From Variovorax sp. UMC13 (GTDB taxonomy: Bacteria > Pseudomonadota > Gammaproteobacteria > Burkholderiales > Burkholderiaceae_C): 64,000 bases of DNA. Under the pieces are notes generated by a model. That model was given only the letters and a program-made list of their open reading frames with translations, was not told the origin of the DNA and did no database searches. The stretch covers positions 62,001 through 126,000 of the forward strand of contig NZ_LZZW01000030.1 in assembly GCF_014170375.1 (NCBI RefSeq), given 5' to 3'. The position numbers and the translations under genes were made by a program. Within the stretch, counting starts at the first letter, position 1. The number at the start of each line of letters is the position of its first letter. This document shows, one piece after another, positions 43,163-52,558 of this stretch.

Positions 43163-44281
43163 ATGGCTGAGCGCTTCATCGGCCTGATGTCGGGCACCTC
43201 GCTCGACGGGGTCGACGGCGTGCTGGCTGCGTTCTCCGACGCCGGCCGGCCCACGGTCGTCGGCCATGCCACGGCCGATTTCCCGCCCGCGCTGCGCGCG
43301 GAGCTGCTGGCCCTCAACACCGCCGGCGACAACGAACTCCATCGCGCCGCCCTGGCGGCCAACGGCCTGGTCGGCGTCTATGCCGGCGTGATCCGCCAGC
43401 TGCTGGCCGATGCCGGCCTGGTCGCCGCGGACATCACCGCCATCGGCGCCCACGGCCAGACCGTGCGCCACCGGCCGGGCGAGTTCGACGGCCTGGGCTA
43501 CACGCTGCAGCTCGACAACCCCGCGCTGCTGGCCGAACTCGCCGGCATCGACGTGGTGGCCGATTTCCGGCGCCGCGACGTCGCCGCCGGCGGCCAGGGC
43601 GCGCCGCTGGTGCCGGCCTTCCACCGCGCGGTGTTCGGACGTGCCGACCACACGGTCGGCGTGCTCAACCTCGGCGGCATCGCCAACCTCAGCGTGCTGC
43701 CCGCCGCGGGCGCGCAAGGCCCGGTGCTGGGCTTCGATTGCGGCCCCGCCAACGCGCTCATGGACCACTGGTGCCAGACCCACACCGGCCAGCCCTTCGA
43801 CGCGGGCGGCCGCTGGGCCGCGAGCGGCCAGGTGCGGCCCGCGCTGCTGGCCCGGATGCGTGCCGACCCCTTCTTCGCCAAGGCCCCGCCCAAGAGCACC
43901 GGCCGCGACCTGTTCCACCCGACCTGGCTGGCGGCGCGGCTGGGCGACGACGCCAGCGCGCCGGCCGACGTGCAGGCCACGCTCTGCGAACTCACGGCCG
44001 CCGCCTGCGCCGACGACCTGCGCCGCTACGGCGCGGCGGCGCAGGAACTGGTGGTCTGTGGCGGTGGCGCGCTCAACACGCACCTGATGCAGCGGCTGGC
44101 GGCCCTGCTGCCGGGCGTGCAGGTCATGTCCTCGGCCGAACGCGGCCTGCCGCCCCAGCAGGTCGAGGCTGCGGCCTTTGCCTGGCTGGCGCGGGCCACG
44201 GTGCGCCGCGAGCCCGGCAACCTGGCCAGCGCGACCGGCGCCCGGGGCGAACGCGTGCTGGGCGCGCTCTACCCCGCCTGA
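43163..44281 (+). CDS. anmK: Anhydro-N-acetylmuramic acid kinase
   Basis: 372 residues. The N-terminal GLMSGTSLDGVD phosphate loop, GAHGQTVRH and the adenine-site CGGGALNTHLM match the AnmK/hexokinase-fold family. The enzyme converts anhydro-MurNAc with ATP and water to MurNAc-6-phosphate in wall recycling. It follows the M23 peptidase gene directly, a sensible pair. The convergent MFS gene ends 5 bp beyond its stop. Confidence 0.95.
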   Translation: MAERFIGLMSGTSLDGVDGVLAAFSDAGRPTVVGHATADFPPALRAELLALNTAGDNELHRAALAANGLVGVYAGVIRQLLADAGLVAADITAIGAHGQTVRHRPGEFDGLGYTLQLDNPALLAELAGIDVVADFRRRDVAAGGQGAPLVPAFHRAVFGRADHTVGVLNLGGIANLSVLPAAGAQGPVLGFDCGPANALMDHWCQTHTGQPFDAGGRWAASGQVRPALLARMRADPFFAKAPPKSTGRDLFHPTWLAARLGDDASAPADVQATLCELTAAACADDLRRYGAAAQELVVCGGGALNTHLMQRLAALLPGVQVMSSAERGLPPQQVEAAAFAWLARATVRREPGNLASATGARGERVLGALYPA

Positions 44282-44285
44282 GCGA

Positions 44286-45704
44286 TCAGCCCTGGCCCGA
44301 GACCTCGGGCTGCGCCGGCTGCACCGCACGCGCCTGCGGCGGCAGATGCCAGAAGATCATGGCCGAGGCCAGCGTGATCAGCCCCATGGTGGCGAAGGTG
44401 GCCTGGAAGGCATGCAGCGTGTCCACCGAGGCCTGGGTGCCGAACATGCCGGTGTAGCCGCCCAGCACCGAGCTCGCGGCCGCCACGCCCAGGCTCATGG
44501 CCAGCATCTGCACCATCGACAGCAGGCTGTTGCCGCTGCTGGCCATGCTGCCGTCGAGGTCGCGCAGCGTCACGGTGTTCATCGCGGTGAACTGCAGCGA
44601 GTTGACCGCGCCGAAGAACAGCAGCTGCAGCAGGTGCACCACCAGCGGCTGCCCCGGCGCGGCGAAGGCGAAAGTGGCCATCGCGACGCCGACCAGGGCG
44701 GTGTTCACGACCAGCACGCGGCGGTAGCCGAAGTTCGTGATCAGCGGCGTGGTGAAGCGCTTCATCGCCATCCCCGCCAGCGCGATGGGCAGCATCATCA
44801 GCCCCGCCTGCACCGGGGAGTAGCCCATCGACACCTGCAGCAGCAGGGGCACCAGGAAGGGCATGCAGCTGCTGCCCAGGCGCGAGAACAGGTTGCCCAG
44901 CAACCCGATGCTCAGCGTGGGCACCTTGAACAGCAGGGGCGAGAACAGCGGCGCCGGCTCGCGCGCGGCGCGCAGCCAGTAGGCCGTGAGGCTGGCGAAG
45001 CCGAACACCAGCAGCACGAAGACGCTGACCTGGCGCAGGCCGAGCTCGGCCACGCCGTCGAGGGCCAGCGAGATGCTCACCATGCCCAGGGCCAGCATCG
45101 CGTAGCCGGCTGCATCGAAGCGCTGCTGCACCGCGCCGCGCAGGTCGGGCATGAAGCGCAGCGTGGCGATGCAGCCCAGCAGCCCCACCGGCACGTTGAT
45201 CAGGAAGATCCAGTGCCAGGACGCGTATTGCACCAGCCAGCCGCCCAGCGTCGGCCCCAGCAGCGGCCCGATCAGGCCCGGGATGGCGACGAAGCTCATG
45301 GCCTGCAGGAACTCGCTGCGCGGCACGGTGCGCAGCAGCGACAGCCGCCCCACGGGCAGCAACAGCGCGCCGCCCAGCCCCTGTACCACGCGCGATGCGA
45401 CCAGTTGCCCCAGGCTCTGCGACAGCGCGCAGGCCACCGAGCCCAGCACGAAGAGCACGATGGCCGAGAAGAAGATCCGTCGGGTGCCGAAGCGGTCGGC
45501 GATCCAGCCCGAGGCCGGGATCAACATCGCCATCGTCAGCGAATAGGCCACCACCACCGACTGCATGCGCAGCGGGCTCTCGCCCAGGCTCGCGGCCATG
45601 GCCGGCAGCGCGGTGTTGATGATGGTCGCGTCCAGCGTCTGCATGAAGAAGCCGACGGCGACCAGCCACAGGAGGCTCTTGCGGGCCGAGATCTCAGAAG
45701 CCAT
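44286..45704 (-). CDS. DHA2-family drug exporter (EmrB/MdtD-like, 14 helices)
   Basis: 472 residues, 14 predicted membrane helices. The first helix carries FFMQTLDATIINTALP, which is motif D1 of DHA2 exporters, and GWIADRFGTRR is motif A of MFS. A later segment, GLIGPLLGPTLGGWL, is motif C of antiporters, indicating export. MdtD/HsrA-like proteins are the closest in style. The gene stands alone, and no EmrA partner is nearby, so it works without a membrane-fusion partner. Substrate not known. Confidence 0.9.
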   Translation of the reverse strand: MASEISARKSLLWLVAVGFFMQTLDATIINTALPAMAASLGESPLRMQSVVVAYSLTMAMLIPASGWIADRFGTRRIFFSAIVLFVLGSVACALSQSLGQLVASRVVQGLGGALLLPVGRLSLLRTVPRSEFLQAMSFVAIPGLIGPLLGPTLGGWLVQYASWHWIFLINVPVGLLGCIATLRFMPDLRGAVQQRFDAAGYAMLALGMVSISLALDGVAELGLRQVSVFVLLVFGFASLTAYWLRAAREPAPLFSPLLFKVPTLSIGLLGNLFSRLGSSCMPFLVPLLLQVSMGYSPVQAGLMMLPIALAGMAMKRFTTPLITNFGYRRVLVVNTALVGVAMATFAFAAPGQPLVVHLLQLLFFGAVNSLQFTAMNTVTLRDLDGSMASSGNSLLSMVQMLAMSLGVAAASSVLGGYTGMFGTQASVDTLHAFQATFATMGLITLASAMIFWHLPPQARAVQPAQPEVSGQG

Positions 45705-45733
45705 GGAGAGGGGAAGGGGTCAGCGACAGGCAA

Positions 45734-45757
45734 CAAAAAACCGCCCTGGGGCGGTTT
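45734..45757 (-). terminator. Rho-independent terminator of erpA
   Basis: On the minus strand AAACCGCC (45757-45750) pairs with GGCGGTTT (45745-45738) around CCAG, and TTTT follows (45737-45734). This gives a stem of 8 bp with a T-tract in the direction of the minus-strand erpA transcript. It separates erpA from the exporter gene. Confidence 0.8.
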
Positions 45758-45810
45758 GTCGGGAGATCGAGGGGGTCAGACGCAAGACCGGCACCCTCTG
45801 GATCCGCGGT

Positions 45811-46182
45811 TCAGGCCGAGAAGCTCGAGCCGCAGCCGCAGGTGCTGGTGGCGTTCGGGTTCTTGATCACGAACTGGGCGCCCTGCAGGTCTTCCTTGTA
45901 GTCGATCTCGGCGCCGACCAGGTATTGGTAGCTCATGGCATCGATCAAGAGCGACACGCCGTTCTTGGTCATGGTCGTGTCGTCTTCGTTGGTGATCTCG
46001 TCGAAGGTGAAGCCGTACTGGAAGCCGGAGCAGCCGCCGCCCTGCACGAACACCCGCAGCTTGAGCTCGGGATTGCCCTCTTCGGCGATCAGATCGGCCA
46101 CCTTGGCCGCCGCGCTGTCGGTGAAGACGATCGGCTCGGGCATCTGGGTGGGGGTCTGGATGGTTTCGGCAACAGCGCTCAT
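45811..46182 (-). CDS. erpA: Iron-sulfur cluster insertion protein ErpA
   Basis: 123 residues from ATG 46182. The A-type carrier cysteines are visible as GGGCSGFQY and the C-terminal STCGCGSSF. An upstream in-frame extension is possible but lacks conserved sequence. ErpA delivers Fe-S clusters to respiratory and isoprenoid enzymes. The isolated position next to rpsI-rplM is typical of Burkholderiales. A good terminator follows. Confidence 0.95.
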   Translation of the reverse strand: MSAVAETIQTPTQMPEPIVFTDSAAAKVADLIAEEGNPELKLRVFVQGGGCSGFQYGFTFDEITNEDDTTMTKNGVSLLIDAMSYQYLVGAEIDYKEDLQGAQFVIKNPNATSTCGCGSSFSA

Positions 46183-46247
46183 GTGCGGGACTCCTGTGGG
46201 GTGGGCCGAACAAGCGGCCAATGGGAGGATGCTACTTCAACAAAGCA

Positions 46248-46270
46248 AAAGCCGCCCGGAGGGCGGCTTT
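46248..46270. terminator. Terminator hairpin, repeat copy 1
   Basis: AAAGCCGCCC (46248-46257) pairs perfectly with GGGCGGCTTT (46261-46270) over GGA, a 10-bp stem with A/T-rich flanks both sides. It can act on either strand and may serve as a backstop for the minus-strand rplM-rpsI transcript. Confidence 0.65.
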
Positions 46271-46383
46271 CGGCAATGCACGAAGTGCGGATATTCGCGT
46301 CGCGAGGGCCTGCAGCGCAAGGCGCGAACCGGAACCGAGTCTGGCGACGGCTCGCAACCTCGCCTGCGGAAAGCAGGCGACAA

Positions 46384-46405
46384 AAAGCCGCCCGGAGGCG
46401 GCTTT
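46384..46405 (-). terminator. Terminator hairpin of rplM-rpsI, repeat copy 2
   Basis: AAAGCCGCC (46384-46392) pairs with GGCGGCTTT (46397-46405) over CGGA. Two further A residues at 46382-46383 extend the T-tract on the minus strand, so it points downstream of rpsI. It is 120 bp beyond the rpsI stop. Confidence 0.7.
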
Positions 46406-46524
46406 CGGCACAAACGAAGTGCATGTATTCGCGTAGCGAGGGCCTGCAGGGCAAGGCGCAACCCGGAGCCGGACTGACGTCCGGCGAGGATTGCAACGCG
46501 GCCATGCAGGTCCGCAGTAGCGAA

Positions 46525-46917
46525 TCAGCGCTTCGAGAATTGCTTGCGGCGACGGGCGGAGTGCAAACCGACCTTCTTCCGCTCGACTTCACGCGCATCG
46601 CGCGTCACGAAGCCAGCCTGGCTCAGCACCGGCTTCAGCGTCGCGTCGTAGTCGATCAGGGCGCGGGTGATGCCGTGGCGCGCAGCGCCGGCTTGACCCG
46701 ATTCGCCGCCACCGGCCACGTTGATCATGATGTCGAAGGTTTCGACGTTGTTCGTCAGGAACAGCGGTTGCTTCGCGATCATGATGGAGGTCTCGCGGCC
46801 GAAATAGGCCTGGATGTCCTTGCCATTGACCGTGATCTTGCCGGTGCCTTTTTTGATGAACACACGAGCGACGCTGGATTTGCGACGGCCGGTGCCATTG
46901 TTCCATTCACCAATCAT
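46525..46917 (-). CDS. rpsI: 30S ribosomal protein S9
   Basis: 130 residues from ATG 46917, identical in length to E. coli S9. GTGRRKSSVARVF and the C-terminal KKVGLHSARRRKQFSKR are the family signature. The Lys/Arg tail reaches the P-site tRNA. AGGAG (46929-46925 on the minus strand) is the ribosome binding site. An upstream TTG at 46923 is less likely. It is the second gene of the rplM-rpsI operon, 12 bp after rplM. Confidence 0.98.
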   Translation of the reverse strand: MIGEWNNGTGRRKSSVARVFIKKGTGKITVNGKDIQAYFGRETSIMIAKQPLFLTNNVETFDIMINVAGGGESGQAGAARHGITRALIDYDATLKPVLSQAGFVTRDAREVERKKVGLHSARRRKQFSKR

Positions 46918-46929
46918 TCTCAAGGCTCC

Positions 46930-47361
46930 TTACAGTTCCAGCACTTTGGGCTGTTGGGCGGTATGCGGGTGCTCAGCGCCACCGTACACCTTGAGTTTCT
47001 TGATCATCGCGTAACCGAGCGGGCCCTTGGGCAGCATGCCCTTGACAGCCTTTTCCAGGGCGCGGCCCGGGTGCTTGTTCTGCATGTCGCGGAAGTTCGT
47101 CGCCGTGATACCGCCCGGGTAGCCCGAGTGACGGTAGTACACCTTGTCGATCGACTTGGCGCCGGTGACGCGCAGTTGCGCGGCGTTGATGATGACGATG
47201 TAGTCACCGGTATCGACGTGAGGCGTGTAAATGGCCTTGTGTTTGCCGCGCAAACGGAGAGCAACTTCGCTGGCTACTCGTCCGAGGACCTTGTCGGTCG
47301 CGTCAATCACAAACCACTCGTGCGTCACGTCAGCGGGCTTGGCGCTGAACGTTTTGGTCAT
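46930..47361 (-). CDS. rplM: 50S ribosomal protein L13
   Basis: 143 residues, E. coli length 142. MKTF-type opening MTKTFSAKPADVTHEW, then the conserved GRVASEVALRLRGKHK and YRHSGYPGGI segments, and the MLPKGPLG motif that contacts rRNA. First gene of the operon with rpsI, expressed from a promoter that probably lies near 47510-47539. The leader is about 140 nt, long enough for autoregulation. Confidence 0.98.
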   Translation of the reverse strand: MTKTFSAKPADVTHEWFVIDATDKVLGRVASEVALRLRGKHKAIYTPHVDTGDYIVIINAAQLRVTGAKSIDKVYYRHSGYPGGITATNFRDMQNKHPGRALEKAVKGMLPKGPLGYAMIKKLKVYGGAEHPHTAQQPKVLEL

Positions 47362-47509
47362 GAGTTTTTCTCTTCAAAAGAGGGTTTGGCGGGCCCTTTT
47401 CCACGGTCGGCGTTCCTCTGGTGGGAATCTCTTAGGTGGGATCCGCAACACCGCCGAAACGGTGGTTGCGCGCTTCGCCGCGGGGTCACAAAACGCTGCG
47501 AAGCCCTCG

Positions 47510-47539
47510 ATTATACGAAGAATCAAGGACTTGGAGCAA
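47510..47539 (-). promoter_or_regulatory. Candidate sigma-70 promoter of rplM-rpsI
   Basis: On the minus strand TATAAT, a perfect -10, lies at 47515-47510. A weaker TTGCTC is at 47539-47534, giving a spacing of 18 bp. It would place the transcription start about 140 nt upstream of the L13 start codon. The region is also within the upstream sequence of the divergent rlmJ gene. Confidence 0.5.
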
Positions 47540-47573
47540 CCTGACCCGCCCGGTGCGGGTACGATCGACCCCT

Positions 47574-48503
47574 ATGTTCAGTTACCGCCACGCCTTCCAC
47601 GCCGGCAACCACGCCGACGTGCTCAAGCACACGGTGCTGATTGCCACGCTCGACCACATGCTGGAAAAAGACGCGGCGCTCACCGTTGTCGACACCCACG
47701 CCGGCGCCGGCCTGTACCGGCTGGACGGCGACTACGCCGACACCAGCGGCGAAGCCAGCCAGGGCGTGCTGCGCCTGCTGGCGCCGCCGCCGCCCGCGGC
47801 CCCGCCCAAGAAGGGCGCCCCGCCCAAGGCCGAGGTGCCACAGGCCGACGCGATCACACGCTACCTCGAGGTGATCGGCGACTTCAACCCCAAGGGCGGC
47901 GCCCGGATCTACCCGGGTTCGCCCTTCATCACGCAGCACTTGCTGCGCGACCACGACCGGCTCAAGCTGTTCGAGCTGCACCCGACCGACGGCCGCACGC
48001 TCACGGCGAACATCGCGCAGCTCGATGCCGGGCGCCAGATCTCGGTGCTCACCGAGGACGGCTTCGGCAGCGCCACCAAGTTCCTGCCGCCGCCCTCGCG
48101 CCGCGCGCTGGTGCTGTGCGACCCGAGCTACGAGATCAAGAGCGACTACGCGCGGGTGCTCGATTTCGTCGAAGGTGCGCTCAAGCGCTTCGCCACCGGC
48201 ACCTACGCGGTCTGGTACCCGATCATCCCGCGGCCCGAGGCGCACGACCTGCCGCGCCGGCTCAAGACCATGGCGACCAAGGCCGGCAAGTCCTGGCTGC
48301 ACGCCACGCTGACGGTCAAGTCGAGCAAGATCACGACCACGCCCGCGGGCGAGACGCGCCGCCCCGGCCTGCCGGCCAGCGGCATGTTCCTGATCAACCC
48401 GCCCTACACGCTCAAGGCGCAGATGGCGGCCGCGTTGCCCCAGCTGGCCGAACGCCTGGGCCAGGACCGCAACGCGACCTTCTCGCTCGACGCGGGCGGC
48501 TGA
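47574..48503 (+). CDS. rlmJ: 23S rRNA (adenine(2030)-N6)-methyltransferase RlmJ
   Basis: 309 residues from ATG 47574. The opening MFSYRHAFHAGNHADVLKH is the RlmJ signature, and DTHAGAGLY is the SAM-binding motif. DPSYE (in place of the E. coli DPPYE) is the catalytic N6-adenine motif. A Pro/Lys insertion, APPPPAAPPKKGAPPK, at about 62-80 has no E. coli counterpart. The enzyme methylates A2030 of 23S rRNA. The ATG is preferred because upstream sequence lacks homology. Confidence 0.95.
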   Translation: MFSYRHAFHAGNHADVLKHTVLIATLDHMLEKDAALTVVDTHAGAGLYRLDGDYADTSGEASQGVLRLLAPPPPAAPPKKGAPPKAEVPQADAITRYLEVIGDFNPKGGARIYPGSPFITQHLLRDHDRLKLFELHPTDGRTLTANIAQLDAGRQISVLTEDGFGSATKFLPPPSRRALVLCDPSYEIKSDYARVLDFVEGALKRFATGTYAVWYPIIPRPEAHDLPRRLKTMATKAGKSWLHATLTVKSSKITTTPAGETRRPGLPASGMFLINPPYTLKAQMAAALPQLAERLGQDRNATFSLDAGG

Positions 48504-48510
48504 ACAGGCC

Positions 48511-49218
48511 CTAGCGTCGGCGCCGCACCGGCGCCTTGCGCGCCGGCCGGGCCACCGGCGCGGCCGCCTGCACCTCGGGCGCCGACTGCTGCAGCGCCTC
48601 CACATCGGCCACCTCGCCGTTGCAGCGCATGCCCGGCTGGTCGACCACATGCAGCGCCACCTGCTTGATGCCCATGCTCAGCATGTCGAGCGCCTCGGCG
48701 GCGGCACGGCTCAGGTCGATGATGCGGCCGGGCCCGAAGGGGCCGCGGTCGTTGATGCGCACCAGCACCTCGCGCCCGTTGACCAGGCTGCGCACGCAGA
48801 CCACGGTGCCGAAGGGCAAGGTGCGGTGCGCGGCGGTCATGGCGCCCATGTCGAAGCGTTCGCCGTTGGCGGTCCTGCGCATGTGGAAGCCGATGCCGTA
48901 CCAGGAGGCGCCGCCGCGCTGGAAGATCGTGCGCGGGCCGTCGTCGCCTGGCACGCCGTCGTCGGGTGTGAGCTCGTCCGGTCCTGAGACCGCCAGGTCG
49001 TAGCGCACCGAAGGCACGTCGGAACGCGGGGCCACGCCGGGTGGCACGGCCAGGCCGGTGGGAAGGGGCTTCAGGGCGAGGTCGGGCGAGATGGCGCCAG
49101 CCACGGGCTCGGTGGGCGCATCGGGGGCCGGCGGCAGCGCGCAGGCCGTCATCAGGACGCCCGCTGCCAGGCTCAGCAGCGCCGCGCGCCAGGGTCCATG
49201 GCGCGCGCGACAACTCAT
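48511..49218 (-). CDS. rlpA: RlpA-family septal ring protein
   Basis: 235 residues from ATG 49218. The N-terminal lipobox is LMTACALPP (Cys about residue 26), so a lipoprotein. The double-psi beta-barrel (about 105-200) has GGASWYGIGFHMRRTANGER and VRINDRGPFGPGRIIDLS, with the catalytic Asp in NDRGP. RlpA binds or cleaves denuded glycan at the septum. There is no SPOR domain at the C-terminus, only an Arg-rich tail; a lone DPBB form is common outside Pseudomonas. It overlaps the metF stop by ATGA, so is translated at the end of the ahcY operon. Confidence 0.88.
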   Translation of the reverse strand: MSCRARHGPWRAALLSLAAGVLMTACALPPAPDAPTEPVAGAISPDLALKPLPTGLAVPPGVAPRSDVPSVRYDLAVSGPDELTPDDGVPGDDGPRTIFQRGGASWYGIGFHMRRTANGERFDMGAMTAAHRTLPFGTVVCVRSLVNGREVLVRINDRGPFGPGRIIDLSRAAAEALDMLSMGIKQVALHVVDQPGMRCNGEVADVEALQQSAPEVQAAAPVARPARKAPVRRRR

Positions 49219-50048
49219 GCGTCCAGCCCGAGTCGCTCCAGCAGCGCGAGCGTGGCCGTGGCCTGGTTCATGGTGTAGAAGTGCAGCGCCGGGGCCCCGC
49301 CCGCGCACAGGCGCTCGCACATCTGCGCCACCGCATCGAGGCCGAAGGCCTTGATCGAGGCCGTGTCGTCGCCGTAGCTCTGCAGCCGCAGCCGTATCCA
49401 GCGCGGGATCTCGGCGCCGCAGGCATCGGAGAAGCGCATCAGCTGGGTCGAGCTGGTGATGGGCATCACGCCGGGCACGACCGGGGTGTCGATGCCCAGC
49501 CGCCGGGCGTCGTCGACGAAACGGAAATACGCGTCGGCGTTGAAGAAGTACTGCGTGATGGCCGAGTCGGCGCCGGCCCTGGCCTTGGCGGCGAAGGCCT
49601 GCAAGTCGGCCTCGGGCGAACGCGCCTGGGGATGGACCTCGGGGTAGCAGGCGACCTCGATATGGAAATCGCGGCCCGTCTCGGCGCGGATGAAGCCGAC
49701 CAGGTCGCTCGCGTACTGGAACTCGCCGCCCACGCCGTAGCCGCTGGGCAGGTCGCCGCGCAGCGCCACCAGCCGCTTCACGCCCATGGCCTTGAGTTCG
49801 GCCAGCTGCTCGCGCACCGTCGCGCGGGTGGCGCCGATGCAGGAGAAGTGGCTGGCCGCGTCCACGCCCTCGGCCAGGATCTCGCCCACCGCGGCGAAGG
49901 TGCCCGCATGGGTCGAGCCGCCCGCGCCGTAGGTCACGGAGCAGAACTCGGGCTTCATCTCGTAGAGCTGCTGGCGCACGGCGCGCAGCTTGACCGCGCC
50001 CTCGGGCGTCTTGGTCGGGAAGAACTCAAAGCTCAGCGGAAGGCGCAC
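49215..50048 (-). CDS. metF: 5,10-methylenetetrahydrofolate reductase
   Basis: 277 residues from GTG 50048 (RLPLSFEFFPTKT). The TIM barrel carries SFEFFPTKTPEG with the catalytic Glu, SVTYGAGGST, LRGDLPSGYG for FAD and a QYFFNADAYFRF strand. It makes 5-methyl-THF for methionine synthesis. The start lies inside the 3' end of the upstream tlyA-like gene (23-bp overlap), which supports translational coupling in the ahcY-tlyA-metF-rlpA unit. The GTG start may lower its expression. Confidence 0.96.
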   Translation of the reverse strand: MRLPLSFEFFPTKTPEGAVKLRAVRQQLYEMKPEFCSVTYGAGGSTHAGTFAAVGEILAEGVDAASHFSCIGATRATVREQLAELKAMGVKRLVALRGDLPSGYGVGGEFQYASDLVGFIRAETGRDFHIEVACYPEVHPQARSPEADLQAFAAKARAGADSAITQYFFNADAYFRFVDDARRLGIDTPVVPGVMPITSSTQLMRFSDACGAEIPRWIRLRLQSYGDDTASIKAFGLDAVAQMCERLCAGGAPALHFYTMNQATATLALLERLGLDA

Positions 50049-50829
50049 GTGCGGCTCCTGGGTCGCCGTCCGCGTGGACGGCATGAATGAAGAACTCGCG
50101 GTTGCCGTCGCCGCCGGCGATCGGGCTGTCGATCCAGCGCAGCACGCGCAGGCCCAGCGCGGCGCAGCTCTCGCGCAGCCGCTGTTCGACGATCGGGTAC
50201 ATCGCGTCGTCGCGCACGATGCCGCCCTTGCCCACCTGGCCCGGCTGCAGTTCGAACTGAGGCTTGACCAGCAGCAGCAGCTCGCCTTCGGCCGCCAGAA
50301 AAGGCACGACCGCGGGCAGCACCAGCGTGAGCGAGATGAAGGACAGGTCGGCCACGACCAGGTCGAAATCAGTGCGCTCGACCTCGTCCTGCAGGTCGTC
50401 GATGACCAGCGCGCGCGCATTGACCTTCTCGATGGCCGTCACGCGCTCGTCCTCGCGGATGCGCGCATGCAGCTGGCCATGGCCGACGTCGATGCCCACC
50501 ACCTGCGCCGCGCCATGCTGCAGCAGGCAGTCGGTGAAACCGCCGGTCGACTGGCCCACGTCGAGGCAGTGCTTGCCCGTGGGGTCGACGCCGGTGGCGC
50601 GCAAGGCGCCTTCCAGCTTGAGCCCGCCACGCGAGACATAGCGCGACTCCGCGGCATCGGCGAGCTCGAGCTCGGCCGAGGCGGGGATCTCGTCGCGGTT
50701 CTTGCCCACGCTGCGCCATTCGGCGCCGCTGCCGGCATCGCGCCAGCGCAATCCGCCCGCGATCAGGCGGACGGCCTGTGAACGCGAGGCCGCGAGGCCC
50801 CGCTCCACCAACAATTGATCAGCGCGCAA
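50026..50829 (-). CDS. tlyA: TlyA-family rRNA 2'-O-methyltransferase
   Basis: 267 residues from TTG 50829. The opening MRADQLLVERGLAASRSQA is an S4 RNA-binding domain. The Rossmann methyltransferase follows, with GKHCLDVGQSTGGFTDCLL as motif I and DLVVADLSFISL carrying the catalytic Asp region. The family methylates ribose 2'-O of rRNA and, in some species, has haemolysin-like activity. It is 15 bp from the ahcY stop. As a SAM user that makes SAH, it sits in an SAH-riboswitch operon. Confidence 0.9.
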   Translation of the reverse strand: MRADQLLVERGLAASRSQAVRLIAGGLRWRDAGSGAEWRSVGKNRDEIPASAELELADAAESRYVSRGGLKLEGALRATGVDPTGKHCLDVGQSTGGFTDCLLQHGAAQVVGIDVGHGQLHARIREDERVTAIEKVNARALVIDDLQDEVERTDFDLVVADLSFISLTLVLPAVVPFLAAEGELLLLVKPQFELQPGQVGKGGIVRDDAMYPIVEQRLRESCAALGLRVLRWIDSPIAGGDGNREFFIHAVHADGDPGAARAPSAEL

Positions 50830-50844
50830 AGCTTGGGTGCGCCA

Positions 50845-52284
<1,440 letters not shown>

Positions 52285-52350
52285 GGAAACTCCAAAACTT
52301 GTTTGAACGAGGCCACTGTGGTCGACGGAAAAACTCACCGCGCGAGAACA

Positions 52351-52418
52351 GCGGATGAGCGTCGTTGCGATGGGTCCGAGCCTCACGCCTGGCGGCGCTG
52401 CAACGCTCCTCGGAGCGC
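52351..52418 (-). ncRNA. SAH riboswitch
   Basis: On the minus strand the leader has CTCCGAGGAGCGTTGC, then GCCAGGCGTGAGGCTCGGA, then GCAACGACGCTC. P1 pairs TCCGAG (52414-52409) with CTCGGA (52380-52375). A second long-range helix pairs GAGCGTTGC (52408-52400) with GCAACGACGCTC (52368-52357), one base bulged. Order, sequence and the ahcY gene directly downstream match the known SAH riboswitch class of beta- and gamma-proteobacteria. The riboswitch ends about 66 nt before the ahcY ATG. SAH binding is expected to raise ahcY expression. Confidence 0.85.
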
Positions 52419-52558
52419 GGATTTTAGCCCACTGCGCCGTGGGCCGTGCGCCGCGAGTCGGGGCCCCGGCCGACAGATGCGCCCGCCGCCGAAGTCCACC
52501 ATGTCGCTTCGATCGCGTGACAGCGCCGCTGGCGTCTGGCGTGGTCGCCCGAGGTTCC

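Larger units (their letters stand above)
46243..46506. repeat. Tandem imperfect direct repeat with terminator-like hairpins
   Basis: The 342-bp gap between erpA and rpsI holds two tandem imperfect copies, about 138 bp and 125 bp (46245-46381 and 46382-46506). Each begins with a hairpin and continues with a similar sequence: CGAAGTGC, TATTCGCGT, CGAGGGCCTGCAG, CAAGGCGC and a CCGGA segment. Only parts are well conserved. No coding potential is apparent beyond shadow frames. The copy arrangement suggests a local duplication of a terminator region. Confidence 0.7.

Noticed and set aside
46243..46506. CRISPR array
   Set aside because: Only two long imperfect copies in tandem with no spacers and no cas genes.
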